Source: Isoetes taiwanensis
Taxonomy: Eukaryota > Streptophyta > Lycopodiopsida > Isoetales > Isoetaceae
Reading direction: 5' to 3'
DNA length: 64,000 bases
Assembly (NCBI GenBank): GCA_021234155.1
Contig: JAJEKV010000054.1
Coordinates: 5,255,962-5,319,961, forward strand
Shown here: positions 1 through 15,012 of the stretch, in pieces
Position numbering within the stretch: position 1 is the stretch's first letter
Layout of the letters: every line of letters begins with the position of its first letter
Notes under the pieces: generated by a model
What the model was told of the DNA's origin: nothing
The model's database searches: none
What the model saw: the letters and a program-made list of their open reading frames with translations, nothing else
Made by a program: the position numbers and the translations under genes

Positions 1-554
<554 letters not shown>

Positions 555-1313
555 ATGGGACTGGCAGAAACAAAAAAGAGGGAACTGAGGATGCTGGGTC
601 GTCATCAGACTCAGGTGCCAGGTGCCGGAACAGGGGGAGCCGGATGTATCAAGAAAACAGGGAACCTGGTTTTTTCCTCCACAGAATCGGAAGCTCCAGA
701 GAAAACTGAGGGTACAGTGACCAAGCAAGATCTGTTAGATGCCGTTGGCCAGATGAGGGCAGCCATGGAATTCTCAACCCTGTCTATGAAGACATCAATG
801 GAGGCCTCTGTCCAAAACATGGTAAGTGATTTGAAATCTTTCTTGTTAGCTCATGTGCAAGCAGAAGTGGAGAAATGTCAGCACAATATGATAATGGAAT
901 TAGAGTAGTTCAAGACGGGGATTAAAGTAGAATTTGAAGCTTTCAAGCAAGAGGTTTTGAGTGAAGATAGTGATTGCGAAGATGATGTAGAAGAGCAGGA
1001 AGAAAAGGACATCTCTAGAATCCAAAAGCAATTATCAGCTTTTATAGAAGAGCAAGAAAGGAGAGAAAAAGCATTGAACATCCGTTTGATTGGCATACCG
1101 GAAGAGACCAGAGAAAAGACCAAAGACATTGTTCAAAGCTTTTGTGAAAATGAACTGGCGGTGATAGATTCGGGCATTACGGATGCATTTCGAATTGGCA
1201 AGCAAACTGATAGGGATCGTCACATTATTGTCAAATTCAGATCAAAGGAAGACAAGATTAATATCTTGAAAAAAGAAGACCATGCTCAAGGGAAAGAAGA
1301 TCCGGATCAATGA
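555..1313 (+). pseudogene. LINE-A ORF1 (L1 ORF1p-like RNA-binding protein), one in-frame stop
   Basis: The frame runs from 555 to 1313 with a single in-frame TAG at 906-908. The N-terminal half is charged and likely helical. The C-terminal half contains IRLIGIPEE followed by a segment ending DRHIIVKFRSKEDK. This arrangement (a coiled-coil-prone N-terminus and an RRM-like domain with an 'R-x-I-G-I-P-E' strand) is typical of L1 ORF1 nucleic-acid chaperones. After 1313 basic coding continues in another frame up to about 1440, so the end is frameshifted. The role would be RNA binding and RNP assembly for the LINE. Confidence 0.6.
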
Positions 1314-1464
1314 TGATCTTACTAAGAACCGGTTTCAAGAGTACAAGGAACAAAAGAGATCCTCAAGGAAGCAAGGCAAGGGGAAAAAAAGCGCATCTTG
1401 GCGACGGGGGAAGGTCATGGTGGAAAATCCAGAAAATGCATAGGTATTTGAGACCACTAGGATA

Positions 1465-2309
1465 ATGTGTTGGAACATAAATTCTATTAGTCAGTATAAA
1501 ATAGATGTAGTAGATGATCTATTTTCAAATGTAGATGTTTTGTTCTTCTTAGAAACTTGTGAAAATGAAGAAAAAGGTTTACCGGACATACATGGGTTTA
1601 CTTTGTTGCACTCGTTTGGCACAATAAAGGCCGGGCGCCTAAAAGGACATGGCGGGATTGCATGCTATGTAAGGTCAGGCATGAAACACTTGGTGAAAAT
1701 AATGAATGAAAGAGGATCATTGCAGCATATCTGGGTGGAGTTACAAGGCCAGAAAGGTAAGATCTTTGTGGCGGGATGTTACTTTCCGCCCGAGAGAATC
1801 ACCGATTTATGACTCGGACCACGGATCGGGATGACCCCTTTTTAGCTTAGAACAGAATGTGCTTTCATTCTTTGCCGGATGGTGATGTTCTCTTATTAGG
1901 AGATTTCAACGGGCGCATTGCTACCAAACAAGCAGCTATCGCTAGCATGGAAGGGGATCCCGTATGGGTCGAGATGCTTGATGATAAGGAAGTATCCCAG
2001 GAAGGATGGAGTAGAACCACGGCAGATAGAATAAGATGGCCTACACCCCAAGGCAACCATGTGCTTAATATGTGCAGCGGGCTTGATTTATTGGTTTATA
2101 ATGGCACACAACGGTTTCCAGGTACAGGTAAGTGCACATGCAGAAATGCAAGTGTTGTTGATCTCGTTCTTGCTACATCCCAGTTTGCAGAACAGGTGTT
2201 ACATATGTCTATAGGGGAAGAGATGGAAAAGATCTCAGATCATACACCGATAACAGTTGTGTTGAGCACCAAGAATTACACATGCCACCAGCACGCGTTG
2301 TGTCTCTAA
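1465..2309 (+). pseudogene. LINE-A ORF2, apurinic/apyrimidinic endonuclease domain (frameshifted)
   Basis: The frame opens with MCWNINSISQYK, the first strand of an exonuclease-endonuclease-phosphatase fold. Later come VLLLGDFNGR (the GDFN metal/phosphate motif) and ISDHTPITVVL (the SDH catalytic motif near the end of the domain). A shift to another frame occurs between about 1812 and 1857, where a short stretch looks deleted or rearranged. In an intact LINE this domain nicks the target DNA to prime reverse transcription. The same polyprotein continues into the reverse transcriptase. Confidence 0.75.
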
Positions 2310-2476
2310 GCCTCCTGACACGTATGAAATATCATAAAGTGGAAAGCTATATGAAGAAGTGTGAGGCAAGAGCCTTCACAACAAATTGGCCCAAATGATT
2401 AATCGATAAATTAAGTGACAAGATTGCAGAGTTAGTTCTAGATGTTGCCACTGATTGTTTTGTCTCACGCAGAAAG

Positions 2477-4663
2477 ATGAAGGGGTTGCCATGCAATAGT
2501 TGGTTTGATGCGTCTTGTAGAGCAAAAAGAGAGGCATTTAAGCAGGCAAGGGGGGAAGATAGACAGAGATTGAAGAAAGAATATTTTGCACTTACGAAAT
2601 CAAAAAAGAAAAAGTATGTATATCAGAGACAGCAGGAGCTGATCCGTGACACTATAGCAGATCCCAAAAAATTCTGGAATGAGCTTAAGCCTAAGATGAA
2701 GCAGGAGACCCACCTGGAAACCATGGCTTTATTAAGCCAAGTGCGTAAGCTGTATCACATGCCGGAGGCCAATGTCGGTAATATTGACTTACATGATGTA
2801 GGCTGGTGCTTTGATTTGGAAGACTTAGAAGAAGGGTTAAGTCATCTTGCCAACGGGAAAGCGGCTGATTCAATTGGGCTGGTAGCTGAAATGTTCAAAT
2901 GGGCAGGTAACTCAATACATGTTGCATTGTTGTCATTATTTAACAATGTTTTGCGCAAAGGGTTTCCTCGCACTTGGCAGCTGAACAGAGTTATCCCCTT
3001 GCATAAAGCTGGAGATGAGAATGATCCTGGAAATTACCGAATGATTCTGGTTAGTAGTTTATATGCCAAATTATTTGCTGCTATGCTGAATTGTAAATTG
3101 AGCACCTGGGCTGAAAAACATAATGTTAGAGCCACTGGACAGCAGGGCTTTAGACCAAAAAAGATCTGATTGATCATTTGGTTACTTTGCGAGCTATGGT
3201 TGATTCGGTTAAGGGTAAGAAAAAACCCCTTTATGCTCTTTTTGTTGATTATGCTAAGGCATTTGACACGGTATCTCGTAGTAATTTATGGGAGAGGATG
3301 GAGGCCCTAGGGGTACCAATTGAGCTTAGACATGCAGTGAAGATACTTTATGATAAAGTTTTGGTACAGCTATCATCCCCCTACATTGAGCAATCTTGCA
3401 GATGTGGTAGAAAGTAATATTGGAGTGAAGCAAGGGTGCCCATTGTCGCCCACGCTATTTGGCCTATTCATAGACCAACCTGCAGCTTGGATGTCCGAAT
3501 ATGGCGGGGAGGGGACCCCATTGTTTAGAATGCATGGTTCATTTGCTCTTATATCTTTGATGATGTTGTTCTTCTTTCCGATTCGATTGGAAGGCATGCG
3601 AGAAGCATTTAGATTTGGTACATTTCGTGAGCGAGAAAAGTATGAGGGTAAATATGTCAAAGACTAAGATGATGGTATTTGGGACAAATAAAGTAGATCA
3701 TCTTAAATTTCTCTATCATGGAGAACACCGTGGAAATTGTCACCTCATATAAGTATCTAGGGATACATGTGGACAAGGGGCATATTTGGAACTCTATTTG
3801 TTGAGCATAGAGTAAATGGGGGCCTGAAAGCACTATATAGCATGCTGGCGTAAAAGTGGAAAAAGAAATATGGGACTTTAGCTTTGGCATTACATTATAT
3901 CGAAGTCTTTGGTCCAAACAGGTTTTGCTCTATGGGTGTGAAGTATGGGGGCCGGGATTATCTCGTAGAATCTGGAAAAAGGTTGAGAAAGTGCACGAAG
4001 TTCTTGAGAACAGAATTGGGTACTAAAGCTCAAACTCCATATGATATCTTTGCTTGTAGAGTGTGGCATGATGCCACTAGAGGTGAAGCCCTATGCTTAA
4101 GCGCTTACATATCTCTCTAAGTTGCTATTTGATATGCCAGAAGATAGCTTACCAAGGCTAGCATTAGAAGAAACAAGAGACAAGGGATGGTACTCAGATA
4201 TTAGGGAATGGATGAGGAAGTGGGGGATGGACATTCATGGTATACATGAGAATAAGGGCAATCTAAGAGAGTGGGTGCATGAGCACCTCATTAGAAGAAG
4301 CTGGAGAGTCCCGGAGAAAAAAAAAAACATTTCTATAGACAGTATATAAATCCCACTCTCCAAGAGGCCAAATACCTCAAGGAAGGTGTGTCTTTTGGCG
4401 CCAGACAGATGATCAGCAGGATGCGGCTTAGCTCCCATAGGCTTGGGGTTCAAGTAGGACGTTGGAGTAATATTCCCCATGAATTGAGATTTTGCAAAGT
4501 ATGCAATATGGGAGAAGTAGAAGATGAATTACATGTCATCGTAAGGTGCCCGTCATACTCAGGGATTCGAGATAAGTACAATATCCATTCAAACTCTTTG
4601 CTGGAATTCTTTGATATGCCTGGACATCACATTGGGAAATACTTGAAGGAAATATTGATCTGA
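2477..4663 (+). pseudogene. LINE-A ORF2, reverse transcriptase and C-terminal region (multiple frameshifts)
   Basis: Reverse transcriptase blocks appear in order across several frames: NRVIPLHKAGDENDPGNYR, then QQGFRPKK, ALFVDYAKAFDTVSRSN (palm, first catalytic Asp) and GVKQGCPLSPTLFGLFID. A degenerate FDD version of the catalytic box lies near 3550. The thumb and C-terminal part continue to 4663, ending with a CKVCNMGEVEDELHVIVRC Cys/His segment typical of LINE ORF2 tails. At least four frame changes make it inactive. The C-terminal part is clearly homologous to LINE-B, LINE-C, LINE-D and LINE-E. Confidence 0.85.
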
Positions 4664-4844
4664 GAGAGGCGGTTAATGAGTATTAAAGATTGTAATGTTA
4701 TACATGATGAGAGATGGGAAGAGTCTAATGCATTCTTGTCAGAAGATGCATTAGAGGATATCTTTTATAACGTTGAATATGTACATTGATCCTCTCATAG
4801 ACCTGGTGGTCTACAGACGTAATAAATACAACATTTCATTTCAT

Positions 4845-5727
<883 letters not shown>

Positions 5728-6838
5728 AATGCACAAGCACATTTTTGTGCTCACGGATATGCAGGTGAACCTAGAGAAAACAAAAATCATGGCAGTTGTC
5801 ATACTTAAACATGTAGAGTGTTTTCAGTATAATGGGGCCATGGTCTAGGTATATGATTCATATAAGTATCTTGGGTTGTCTATTCATAGGAATCACGGAT
5901 GGAATGCATGCATAGCTCAATGAGTGGAAGGTGGCTAAAGGCACTATATTCTTTGCAAAGTCTTAGTAGAAAAATACATTTATGGTCATGGGAATTAAAG
6001 ATTATGCTCTTCTTTGTTCTAGTGCAAACTGTTGTCGTCTATGGATGTGAGGCATGGGGGCCAAGCCTATCCAAGGGCCTTTGGGAGGACATTGAGCAAA
6101 TACTACAAAAATTCTGGAGGCAGGAATTAGGAGTTAAAATGCAAACTCCATTTTCTATGCTTCTAGCGGAATGTGGGCCTATGCCAATGGAAGGGGAGGC
6201 TATAGTAAGTTGCATTAGATATGTGAGAAAGCTGAAGAAGCCTTAATGTATGATGGGGACATTAGACACTGGGTAAAACATAAAGTGATGGCCAAACTAT
6301 AGATGAACCCGCAACCGAAAATGAGTATGTATGAGCACCAGATGAACCCAAGTTTGAGACAGGCCAAACACCTTCAGGAAAACATTTCGGTGGGTAAGAG
6401 ACATGCGATCAGCCGGATGCGATTGAGCTCTCATAGACTTGGGATCGAAACAGGACGTTGGGGGAAGATTCCTAGAGATAGACGAACATCTAAGGCTTGT
6501 GGTAGCATGGACGTGGAAGATGAGCATCATGTGTTGATAAAGTGCCTTGCTTACATGGGGGTCAGAGATAGATATGGCATATCTGTAGATGATTTGACCC
6601 AATTATTTGTCGTAAACTCTCATGTGGTGGGATCCTTTATTATCGAGGTTCTACAACATAGAGAGAGATATGTAAAACAGTTACATATATTGTTAGATGA
6701 TGAGAGTAGTGATGATTGGGATGAGAGCACTGTGGAAGCCCCTGATGTGGACTTCCCAGATAACTTATTGTAAACTGTTGTACTATCGTCTACTAGACCT
6801 GTGAGGTCTCCATAAACGTAATACCATACCATTTCATC
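5728..6838 (+). pseudogene. LINE-C, 5'-truncated LINE 3' end
   Basis: The copy begins within the thumb region. 'VYGCEAWGPSL' and 'KFWRQELGVKMQTPFSML' match the part of LINE ORF2 just after the palm. It continues through RMRLSSHRLGIETGRWGK and VEDEHHVLIKCLAY to a stop near 6773, then a 3' end with a CATAAACGTAATACC motif and TTTCATC. There are frameshifts at about 5885 and 6245-6303. It lies directly behind LINE-B in the same orientation. Confidence 0.8.
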
Positions 6839-6877
6839 TCTCTCCCTCCCCCCCCTCCCTCCCTCCCTCTCTCTCAC
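6836..6877. repeat. CT/C-rich simple repeat at LINE-C 3' end
   Basis: A run of CT and CCCT units immediately follows the LINE-C tail. It is the third CT tract at a LINE end in this window. Confidence 0.9.
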
Positions 6878-8569
6878 AGACCTTTGACCTTTGAAATCAA
6901 TAGAGAGTAATAATGGAAATTCAATAATAATTATTTATTATATTGAAAATTTAATACAACGGTATTTAACACTCGAGATCCGAATTTCCAAATAATCATC
7001 GTCTATCCCCTGGCATCTCTGTTATTGTTCCACGCTTTTGCTGCGCAAACCTCACTGAGCTACCAACTCTTTCTGTAAGAAGAAATAAGACAAAGATGGA
7101 GTTACTCTTGGGGAGGACTAAGTGGGTAAACTATTCCCTTAACCTGAGACAAATTACTAGTCACATAAACATTACACACAAATGTTAATCACACAAAGAA
7201 CATCTTCTTATAACGTACTGTGATTCAGGGATGATCAATCCCTCACTCGGGTTCACACGTATTCATTTCGAACATGGTCATACGTCTACATATCAATCAC
7301 ATGGTATGCATATTGCTCTACTGCCCAGCCCTTCGGCAACGACAAAAGGTGGGATCTTTCATACAGATTCATTCTTTAACATATCATTATATTCGTAAAC
7401 ACAATCAAAAGAATCAATAACAAAGTATTCATGCAAGATTTTCAACAAATTATCGGTCAGTTTCTGTGGTCTTTGCGAGTCCTTTAAAGATTATTGCAAT
7501 CCCTTATGGCAAACCATACCAATAAGTCTAACTTAAGGTTTTGTTAGAAAAACTTAAAAACTTTGTTAGACGATTTTGATGCTTTGAGATTAATTTAGAA
7601 TGAAGTTTTTTTGAATATTGGATCGAATGTTGTTCATTAAGTTCTGGATCATATGAAATTGTCTTGTCAAAGTAATTTTTCTTTGATATTATACTTCATT
7701 ATTAAGGAATTAAGGATCTGTATATGTGATGGAGCTACTGAGTAGTTAGTTTCATGGATGTGGATGAACTTCAAAGTCTAAGATATAGCTCTAGCTACCT
7801 CAAGTAACATTTCTTTGACTTTGGTTTTGACAAACATTTAATACTACGCTCAGTTAATTGAGGTTGATACTTTGATGAAAGAGCAATAGTTGCAAACAAT
7901 TTTTCCTTTTATAAACATTCTTTTTCCAATAAGCCACAACCAAACCTTAAAATTTTCCATTCATAAATTGCCTTGGGGGATCCTAAGGTGTTCTTTTCCC
8001 AATTCCTTTCTCAAAAAAAATTTATTCTTAAAAAATAGTGATGCATTTACTTTGATTCAGACCCTCTATAAGCCTATTACAATGAACATTTTGAGACATC
8101 TACTATGATTGCAACATAGCATTTGACAATTGGTTTTGGTAATCATGTCATTTTTATAAATCTTTTTGGCTTAAGAGCTAAATTTGAACAAACTTTTAGC
8201 CTTTGTTATGGATCACACCAATGAACCATACATTTTATATCTCCAAAACTTTATTCAAGACTTCTTCAGACAATTCATAGTCTCACAATCTGTAATCCAT
8301 CCAGAATTGCTACATAATCTACAATCAAACTATTAGCAATGATAAAAAGATCTCTATTTGAAGTAATAGGTCAAATAGACACAGGACACAAGTTACACCA
8401 ATAACTTAGATTGGCCAAGCTCTAGTTCACTAAAGCGAGAGCTAGATCCAGATACAATAACCAATCTATGGTAGTTCACCACCCAGCTGGGTCATTCAGT
8501 GCTAAGAACAGGTAGAATTATGGCAAAGTCTGACAATTATCTTCCACTAGTAGCTCCTTCGTTAGGCTT
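6878..8569. other. AT-rich intergenic DNA, no gene recognised
   Basis: No coding potential, RNA gene or clear repeat was seen on either strand. Small open frames here are short and of low complexity. Confidence 0.5.
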
Positions 8570-9356
8570 AGGCTCAGGAATAGTAATAGATTATTGAACA
8601 AGAACAACAGAAGCTCTAGAAAAAAGTAATGGCTTTATTAGAATCAGATTCAAGAGCGGAGGAGTAGAGCAGCCTTCTTTGACCCCTATCACTCTTTCGG
8701 TCATATCTCCCTCATGCGGACGAACTACAAGAAATGCCACCCAATTCAGAAACTAAACTCCGAGACAGTTTTGGGGGAGTAAAAATCGCCTCCATCAGAG
8801 CTCTGGTTGCCGAGCTATGTGCAATTGAAGTTCAGCTTCTATTTATAAACGTCTCCTGTGACTTTAGCTTTTTTTATTTAGCAAGCCCTTTTAGCATCAT
8901 AACTAAATATAGACCTTAGGTTGCCTTTATTGCCTTGCCTTGCCAATAATTTGTCAAACTTAGACACCCATGCTAGTCCACCAAGTCTAACGTCCAAGAC
9001 CACACCCCACACCCCCGAACTACCATATTCGTATCAACATTACTTCCTAATTACTATCAAACCTCTTCGAAACCTTCATGAACTCTGTATTTCTTAGAGA
9101 ATGTTCTCTAAGGGTTGTTCCCTTCCATATTCCTTTCCAATCTCCATAACTGTGACTATGACTGTTGATGTCTCTTTTGGTATTTCTTGTGACCATGACT
9201 GTTGATGTACTCTTTTGGTACCTCTTGCTTTTGCGAGCCCGATTGGGCGGTGAGCTTTGGCCTTAAAGGCTGAAATTTGAATTATTTTATGATTCCTAGT
9301 GTAATTGATGATAGGGTCATTGGTTGTGCGCTAACCTTTGTTTTAGTATCACACCT
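8570..9356. repeat. Divergent LTR fragments related to the 16.8-19.7 kb element, in both orientations
   Basis: On the minus strand, about 8930 to 8570 matches the first half of the 16842 LTR: 'AACCAGAGCTCTGATGGAGG', 'AGTTTAGTTTCTGAATTGG' and 'CTCTTGAATCTGATTCT' occur in the same order. On the plus strand, about 9150 to 9356 resembles the LTR's last part, with TTTGGCCTTAAAGGCTG and CTAACCTTTG. It therefore looks like two opposed remnants of the same family. A 40-bp tandem duplication around 'TGACTGTTGATGT' lies at 9146-9235. Confidence 0.65.
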
Positions 9357-10000
9357 TTCTAGACTTAAAAGAAAAATCTGATGAATCAAATGCTGATCTT
9401 GCTGGTCCATACCATTTTGCTTCAAAGAGGTTGCTTTAAAGGATACTCAAGCATAAAAGAATGGTTTTGTAGCTCGGTTAATGAAACAAAGTGGGTTTTC
9501 TTCCTACATTATTGAACACAAGAAACTACTTGTGCCGAATTCAACCTCTGAGATAGAGCATAAAGAGGGCTGAATTGTAGAAACTAGTTTCGAGACATAA
9601 TCGTTCTGCAGAGATGCATCTTCTCCAAGTGCCCAAGGACATCCACAATAGGAAAGTACCAAATTAAGATTCAATGAAAGGGGCCGGAATTAGGTATCAA
9701 AAGTTGTTTAATGCATGACGAGGATCGAATTTTCTCAGGCAATGCGCAAGAAACACATCAACGCTCCAACATATCCTTAGTCGCCCTCACTAATTCAAGG
9801 ATTGCCTCCTTCGAGCAACCCGACAAACAAATACAAGCATATGTTGAGGCTGCGAAGGAGACAATATAATACGCAACCACATTGAAAGGTTAGAATTCTC
9901 TTACAAAAATTTTAGCATAATGGCAGGACTACAGCTCACTTCCATCAATATCTTCATCATTTAGCATATTTGTCATTTGCAGCATTCTATCAACACTTGT
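9357..10000. other. Intergenic, downstream of the Maf gene
   Basis: No gene or repeat recognised. The stretch probably includes the 3' untranslated region of the Maf-like gene, whose stop codon ends at 10001. Confidence 0.4.
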
Positions 10001-13000
10001 TTACGATACAGTCAATGCCCCGCATTTAATAAGCTTGTCCAATTCTACCGCAAACCTGCATTATACGATAAAACATAATTATTTCTCTGTATAACATATA
10101 AGACCACCATGCTTGATAGAGCTCTTTTTGCCCAAAGAAATGCTTCCTGGATAAGAAAATTCCTTATCATATCGTCTTACGCACGTTGCCAACCTATTCA
10201 ATTATTGCTTAAGCATAACATAATGCAAATGATATACACTTGCTTTATTTTGATGTTTCTGCTCTAAGAGCATTACAGCTTGAACACTGTCATCTACATA
10301 GATAGTTCAGAAGCTCTTGATGGGTTCATGATTTCAAAGATCACTGTAGTGGATTGGAGATACAAAGTGAGTCCTTGATAAGTTTAGTTCTGAAGCTGTT
10401 AAGGGTTTAGGGTGTGTTTCCATGAGCTTCTTCCGAACCCGACTTGGCGTGGTCACGCGCGCCCAAGTCGGGGCGTTTTCTTTTCTGTGGCTTGTTTTCA
10501 TGAAGCGGCGTTTTTGGGCTCATGGAAACAGGGCCTTAGTGTAAGGTGATGTACCGATTGCCTTGTTGACCTTGTAATCTGAGCCATTGATGATGCCATG
10601 TCATCTATCTCGATCTGAGTGCTCATATGGGTAGGATGAGGCACAAGGCACCACCTTTGCACCAGGGGTACACCTCTTGGACACATAAATGCATGACTGG
10701 ATATCTTGAAGGGTATATTGCTGAGCAGAGGAATTAATGAAGATCCCCCTAATCTTCATTTGCGATGTGTTTTCTCTTTGTACGATGCTCTCTGATGTTG
10801 CTTTACTTAATCTGCTAATAAAATGAGGTTCTCTTGGTGCTCTATCCAACCTTAGTTCTTCAAAGAACTAAGTCAAGAGAGAAATGGATAAGAAGGAAAA
10901 TGTACCTTTTAAAACATCTAAACCTGGATAATGCTGTATCATTTCTGTTCAATAACAGAGACGATATGTTCCAGCTATGACATTATGTTCTCATATGGCA
11001 GTGAACCAGCTTGAAAGTTTCAAGTTTTGCCATTATGACAGAATTTGTGGCATCTCTAAATTTTACTTCTTTTTCCAGCATGCAAGTGGATTTAAATAAT
11101 ATAGTTCTCATTGAAAGTTAATTGCATTCACCTGTGGATGGGGAAGCCGACAACATTGTAGAAGCACCCAGTAACAGACTTCACAAGGGAGCCACCTAGA
11201 CCCTGAAAACGAGATTGTATTGGTGTTATGTTAGGACCAAACATGTTTCCAGCACTTCAATTTGGATGGTTTTGCAGGTTTGTAACGCCCTTATAGACCA
11301 TAATCATTTTAACAAATTACAAGTGTTTGAATTTAAAACTTCAATAAGACTTTTGCAAAATTGGAGTTCAATAATCGATGTAACCTTTCCTGTTACCTGT
11401 ATGCCATATGCGCCAGCCTTATCCATTGGATCACCAGTTGCAATATATGCTTTAATTTCCTCATTATCAATCTTTCCAAACTCAACCTTAACTTGTACGC
11501 AGAGACATCATGAGATTAAGTACGATAACATTCACATTAATGACAAAGAAGAGAAGAATCTTACTACTGTCTCCTCCCAAAAAGTTTGCAGAAGTGGAGA
11601 CGGTTCTATTGTAGGATCTAGACAGACAAATACAAATAGATGGTTGCATTTAGTACCAATTTACTTTCTTGTAAATATAGAGGAAGAGACATATTTGAAT
11701 GCAGGGGTTATTAGTTTAGTGAAAACAAATAAAGGTCCTCACAGAGGTCATCACAGGACAAATAAGAACACATAATAGAGCTCATTACAGAGGCATGAGC
11801 AAAACAAATATAGAAGGGGCGATCACATCTTCCATGAAACAAACCTATGTTAAGTAGACAGTATTTAGATAGGAATGGGCCGCTAAAACCTGCATGATAC
11901 AGACTTGAAATGATGTGATGTGTCCCCAATAGTGATATCTTATGTGCAGCAGTAATGATCTTGCCAGCTCAAAGATTTATAGCCTGTTGATAAAGAGACC
12001 TTCCTTGTGGTACTTGGTTAAGCATGTGATAGAAGTAGATGTGGCCTCTGTCAGGGAATGCTAGCAAGCCAATTGCATCCTTGGTCATTGTCAATGTTCA
12101 ATCGCAAGAAGTGACTGCCCAATTGCAATTACCAATCATCTTATAATAAGCTATAGACATCATATAATAAGCTATAGACAGAATGTCACCCTCACAGCAA
12201 GCATCCTGAAATCAATTCAATCTATAGCATATGAGTTAATGATATCCCATTAGAATTGTTAGCACACTTGCTAAGTGCAATCATCAGAGACCATCATATC
12301 CATAAGGTCAAGAGCTTTAACTTCTTCCAAGGCTCAAAGGTTGCTCGAAAAGCTGCATGGAAGAGAGCTGCCCCAAGGGTCCAATTCATATTCCTCTAAG
12401 ATGTTTCATTTTAAGAGCATGCCACCTTCAGCATACGTTCTAAAGTCTCCTTGTATGTCTAAGAGCATGCCACATTCAGCATACATTCTAAAATCTCCTT
12501 GTATGTGACATGCTCAAATCTTGGACTCTCTCTCAATTGTTGCACAAGAAGGTTAAATTATCATGCTCTTTATGTTCGTGATCAATCCCAGGCAGAACTC
12601 GTATGATGAAGATGGCAGCTAACTGATTCCTCTCATTCACCTAATTCGCATCCTCAAATCTCCAAGAATCAAAAAAGGTATGATGTCAAATCAATCACAC
12701 GGTTGAATATTAAAATGATATTTACTAGTCTAACGAAAAAAACTTTTGGTCATTAAAATCAACAACCATTTTTTATTCCCTCTTGCCTTGCACGCTTATT
12801 TTTGTCTAACTTTCTACCATATTATTCCCCACCTCCCACAATAATTTAGGATCACCTTGAAAGATACTGCTCCTGAAAATGCATTAATCGCCAAATTTAT
12901 TGAGAAATTTTGATAATAAATTCATCCTGCCTAGCTTTTAGGACGTGTACGGACAAGGAATTCTGTGATGGGTTACCTGATTTGAACATTTCTTTTTGAT

Positions 13001-15012
13001 CTAATATTATAACTACTATTTGCAGGATTAGATCTATAACATAAGATTCGAGGGCCAGCTCCTGCAAAGGGAAAAGTAATGACCTTGTAATGTCTCTATC
13101 TTTGCTAATTACGCCTTCATTTCTCTCCTTTGAATTCGTGGAAGCAAGGGGCTATATGTGCCTGAAATACAAAGAGAGAAGACTTGCCTGTTGTTGCTGA
13201 AGGCAAAAGAAGTGCAACACCAGTAAAGACCTTATGCTGACGACCTGGAAATAATACCAATTGACTTTTCAAATAACTTCCATGTACATTATAAGCATAT
13301 GCCCTTAAAATCTAGTATGTTTGTATATAAAGGGTTTGACCTATGATGCGATGTGATACTAAACAGACCAACCAAGAGAAATTCCTTTGAAGCAATATTG
13401 CTAATTGACGCTGCAACAGGCATCATAGGAACTATGTTACAAGATTTGTAGTTCAGAGTAATTTTAATTTAATTTATCCAGTTGAATTCATCTACAATAG
13501 CATAACATTCTGCAGCTTCTGCTCCCAATTGAAACGTGATAGTAATCCATAGTGCCATAATTTTGAATTAAATCATCTAGTTGTATTTATCTACTTGAAT
13601 TCATCTCGTCGATATAATCCAAAGAGTATAATCTGCTACTAACACGCTAAGCCGACTGCTAAAACATCTAGATGTATGTCAATTTGGCACGTTCAAAGAA
13701 AAATCGGACACCCTTGCTCATTCAGAGTTCAAGCTTTCTTCAAAGAGAGAGTTCTTTACCTAATGCACTTTAGAATTCTCTTTCTTATGTTCAAACGCCA
13801 GATTAGACAGCCATGAACAAGGAAGATAGCACTTGTCACAGGTCATTGAAATCAGAAGAATCTTAACTCTCTATCATTTCAAAACAAGCATAATAAGAAG
13901 TGACATGAAATAACAATGTTATACTTATAGTAGGTGTCATTGTTGATACAGGACCCAGAGGTTCGGCTCTTTTTCATTACATCTATCACTGTTAGAATGT
14001 ATGCTTTCTGCCTTCGTTGGAGGAGTTATACAAACAAATGATCCACAATGTCCTTAAGGCATTCAATGAATCATTGCTACTGACTGCCACAATTAGCATT
14101 TGAGACAAAGACTGGAGCTGGGAAATGACTGCTAAGAAACAAACAATTTCATTACCACTCAGACTGGAAAGCATGTTGAATGCATCCTGCGTGCTGCATG
14201 GTTTCTCCAGTATTGCTCCCTGCAATGGAACTAAGAACCTTATTCAACATCAGATTACCTATTTTGCAAGTTGTAAGCAACCTAAACTAGCATCTTACGT
14301 CAAGTTCAACAACAGTATCAGCTCCAATAATCAGATCGCCTCTTTTGCAAGCATTTTCCTGTGTGCAATAACAAATCATGCGTCTGCACCACTATAATTG
14401 AAACAAAGCAGCAGAAAAATGCTAACTCGTCTATCGATAGTCAGACACAGAGATGCGTCAAACATGTGACCAGAGAAATAATTAGGGAAATCCAGTAGTA
14501 TTTGCATGAGGACCCCATGGAGAATATGCTCGTATAATAATGAATAACCAACCTCTAAAACACGCCGAGATACCTCAATGGTCTTGTGTTTTGCAGTTGC
14601 AGCAGCATAATCTATCAGACTAACATGTTATTCAGTAGGTTAAAATAGCAACAATTCAAATTGATTTCTTCAAAACATGTTTGTAGGGTATTTTAGAGCA
14701 AAATGTCACGGCACGTTGAATGATTTTGTGAACTTGATTGCAGTAGTGGGATAAAGATACAGCTCAATATTCGGCAATTCAACTCACCGCCTGGATTACA
14801 AAATACGGATTTATCCAAATTCTCGTCGAAGGCAGAGGGAATGACTTCGATTTGCAAGCCCTGCAAAATCGTCTCAATAAACTTTGAAATGCAAATGAAA
14901 AAGCTGGAGAACGTGTTCATACGAGGCCACGAAGAAGCTGAGCTCGGCGAGGTGATGCCGAAGCAAGCACAATGTGTTTGCCAGAAAGCGAACTCAGGTG
15001 CTGTATCAACAT
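10001..15012 (-). CDS. Maf-family nucleotide pyrophosphatase (dTTP/UTP-type), 10 exons
   Basis: Exons, minus strand: 15012-14923, 14860-14788, 14611-14553, 14358-14299, 14219-14156, 13244-13188, 11617-11565, 11486-11397, 11202-11132 and 10055-10001. All phases join, giving 223 aa. Visible motifs are LASASPRR near the N-terminus (the Maf phosphate loop), [32 protein letters not shown] and [17 protein letters not shown], then GFPIHR near the end. These define the Maf/Ham1-like fold, and the [10 protein letters not shown] signature matches the YhdE-like branch and the Maf half of animal ASMTL. The family hydrolyses nucleoside triphosphates (dTTP, UTP, modified pyrimidines) to monophosphate plus PPi, acting as a housecleaning enzyme. 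The start is the only ATG that keeps the motif in phase. The sixth intron (after 13188) begins GCAAGT, a GC-AG intron. No transit peptide is obvious. Confidence 0.93.
10410..10535. mobile_element. Tourist-like MITE inside the last Maf intron
   Basis: A 126-bp element with terminal inverted repeats: GGGTGTGTTTCCATGAGC at the left and the reverse complement of GGCCCTGTTTCCATGAGC at the right. It is flanked by TTA on both sides (10407-10409 and 10536-10538). The TTA duplication and GGCCCTGTTT-type ends are typical of PIF/Harbinger (Tourist) MITEs. It lies in the intron between Maf exons 9 and 10. Confidence 0.75.
12410..12507. repeat. Tandem duplication, about 48 bp x 2
   Basis: Two adjacent copies of a unit containing AAGAGCATGCCACATTCAGC and ATTCTAAAATCTCCTTGTAT with a few mismatches. 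They lie in the long Maf intron between 13188 and 11617. Confidence 0.9.
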
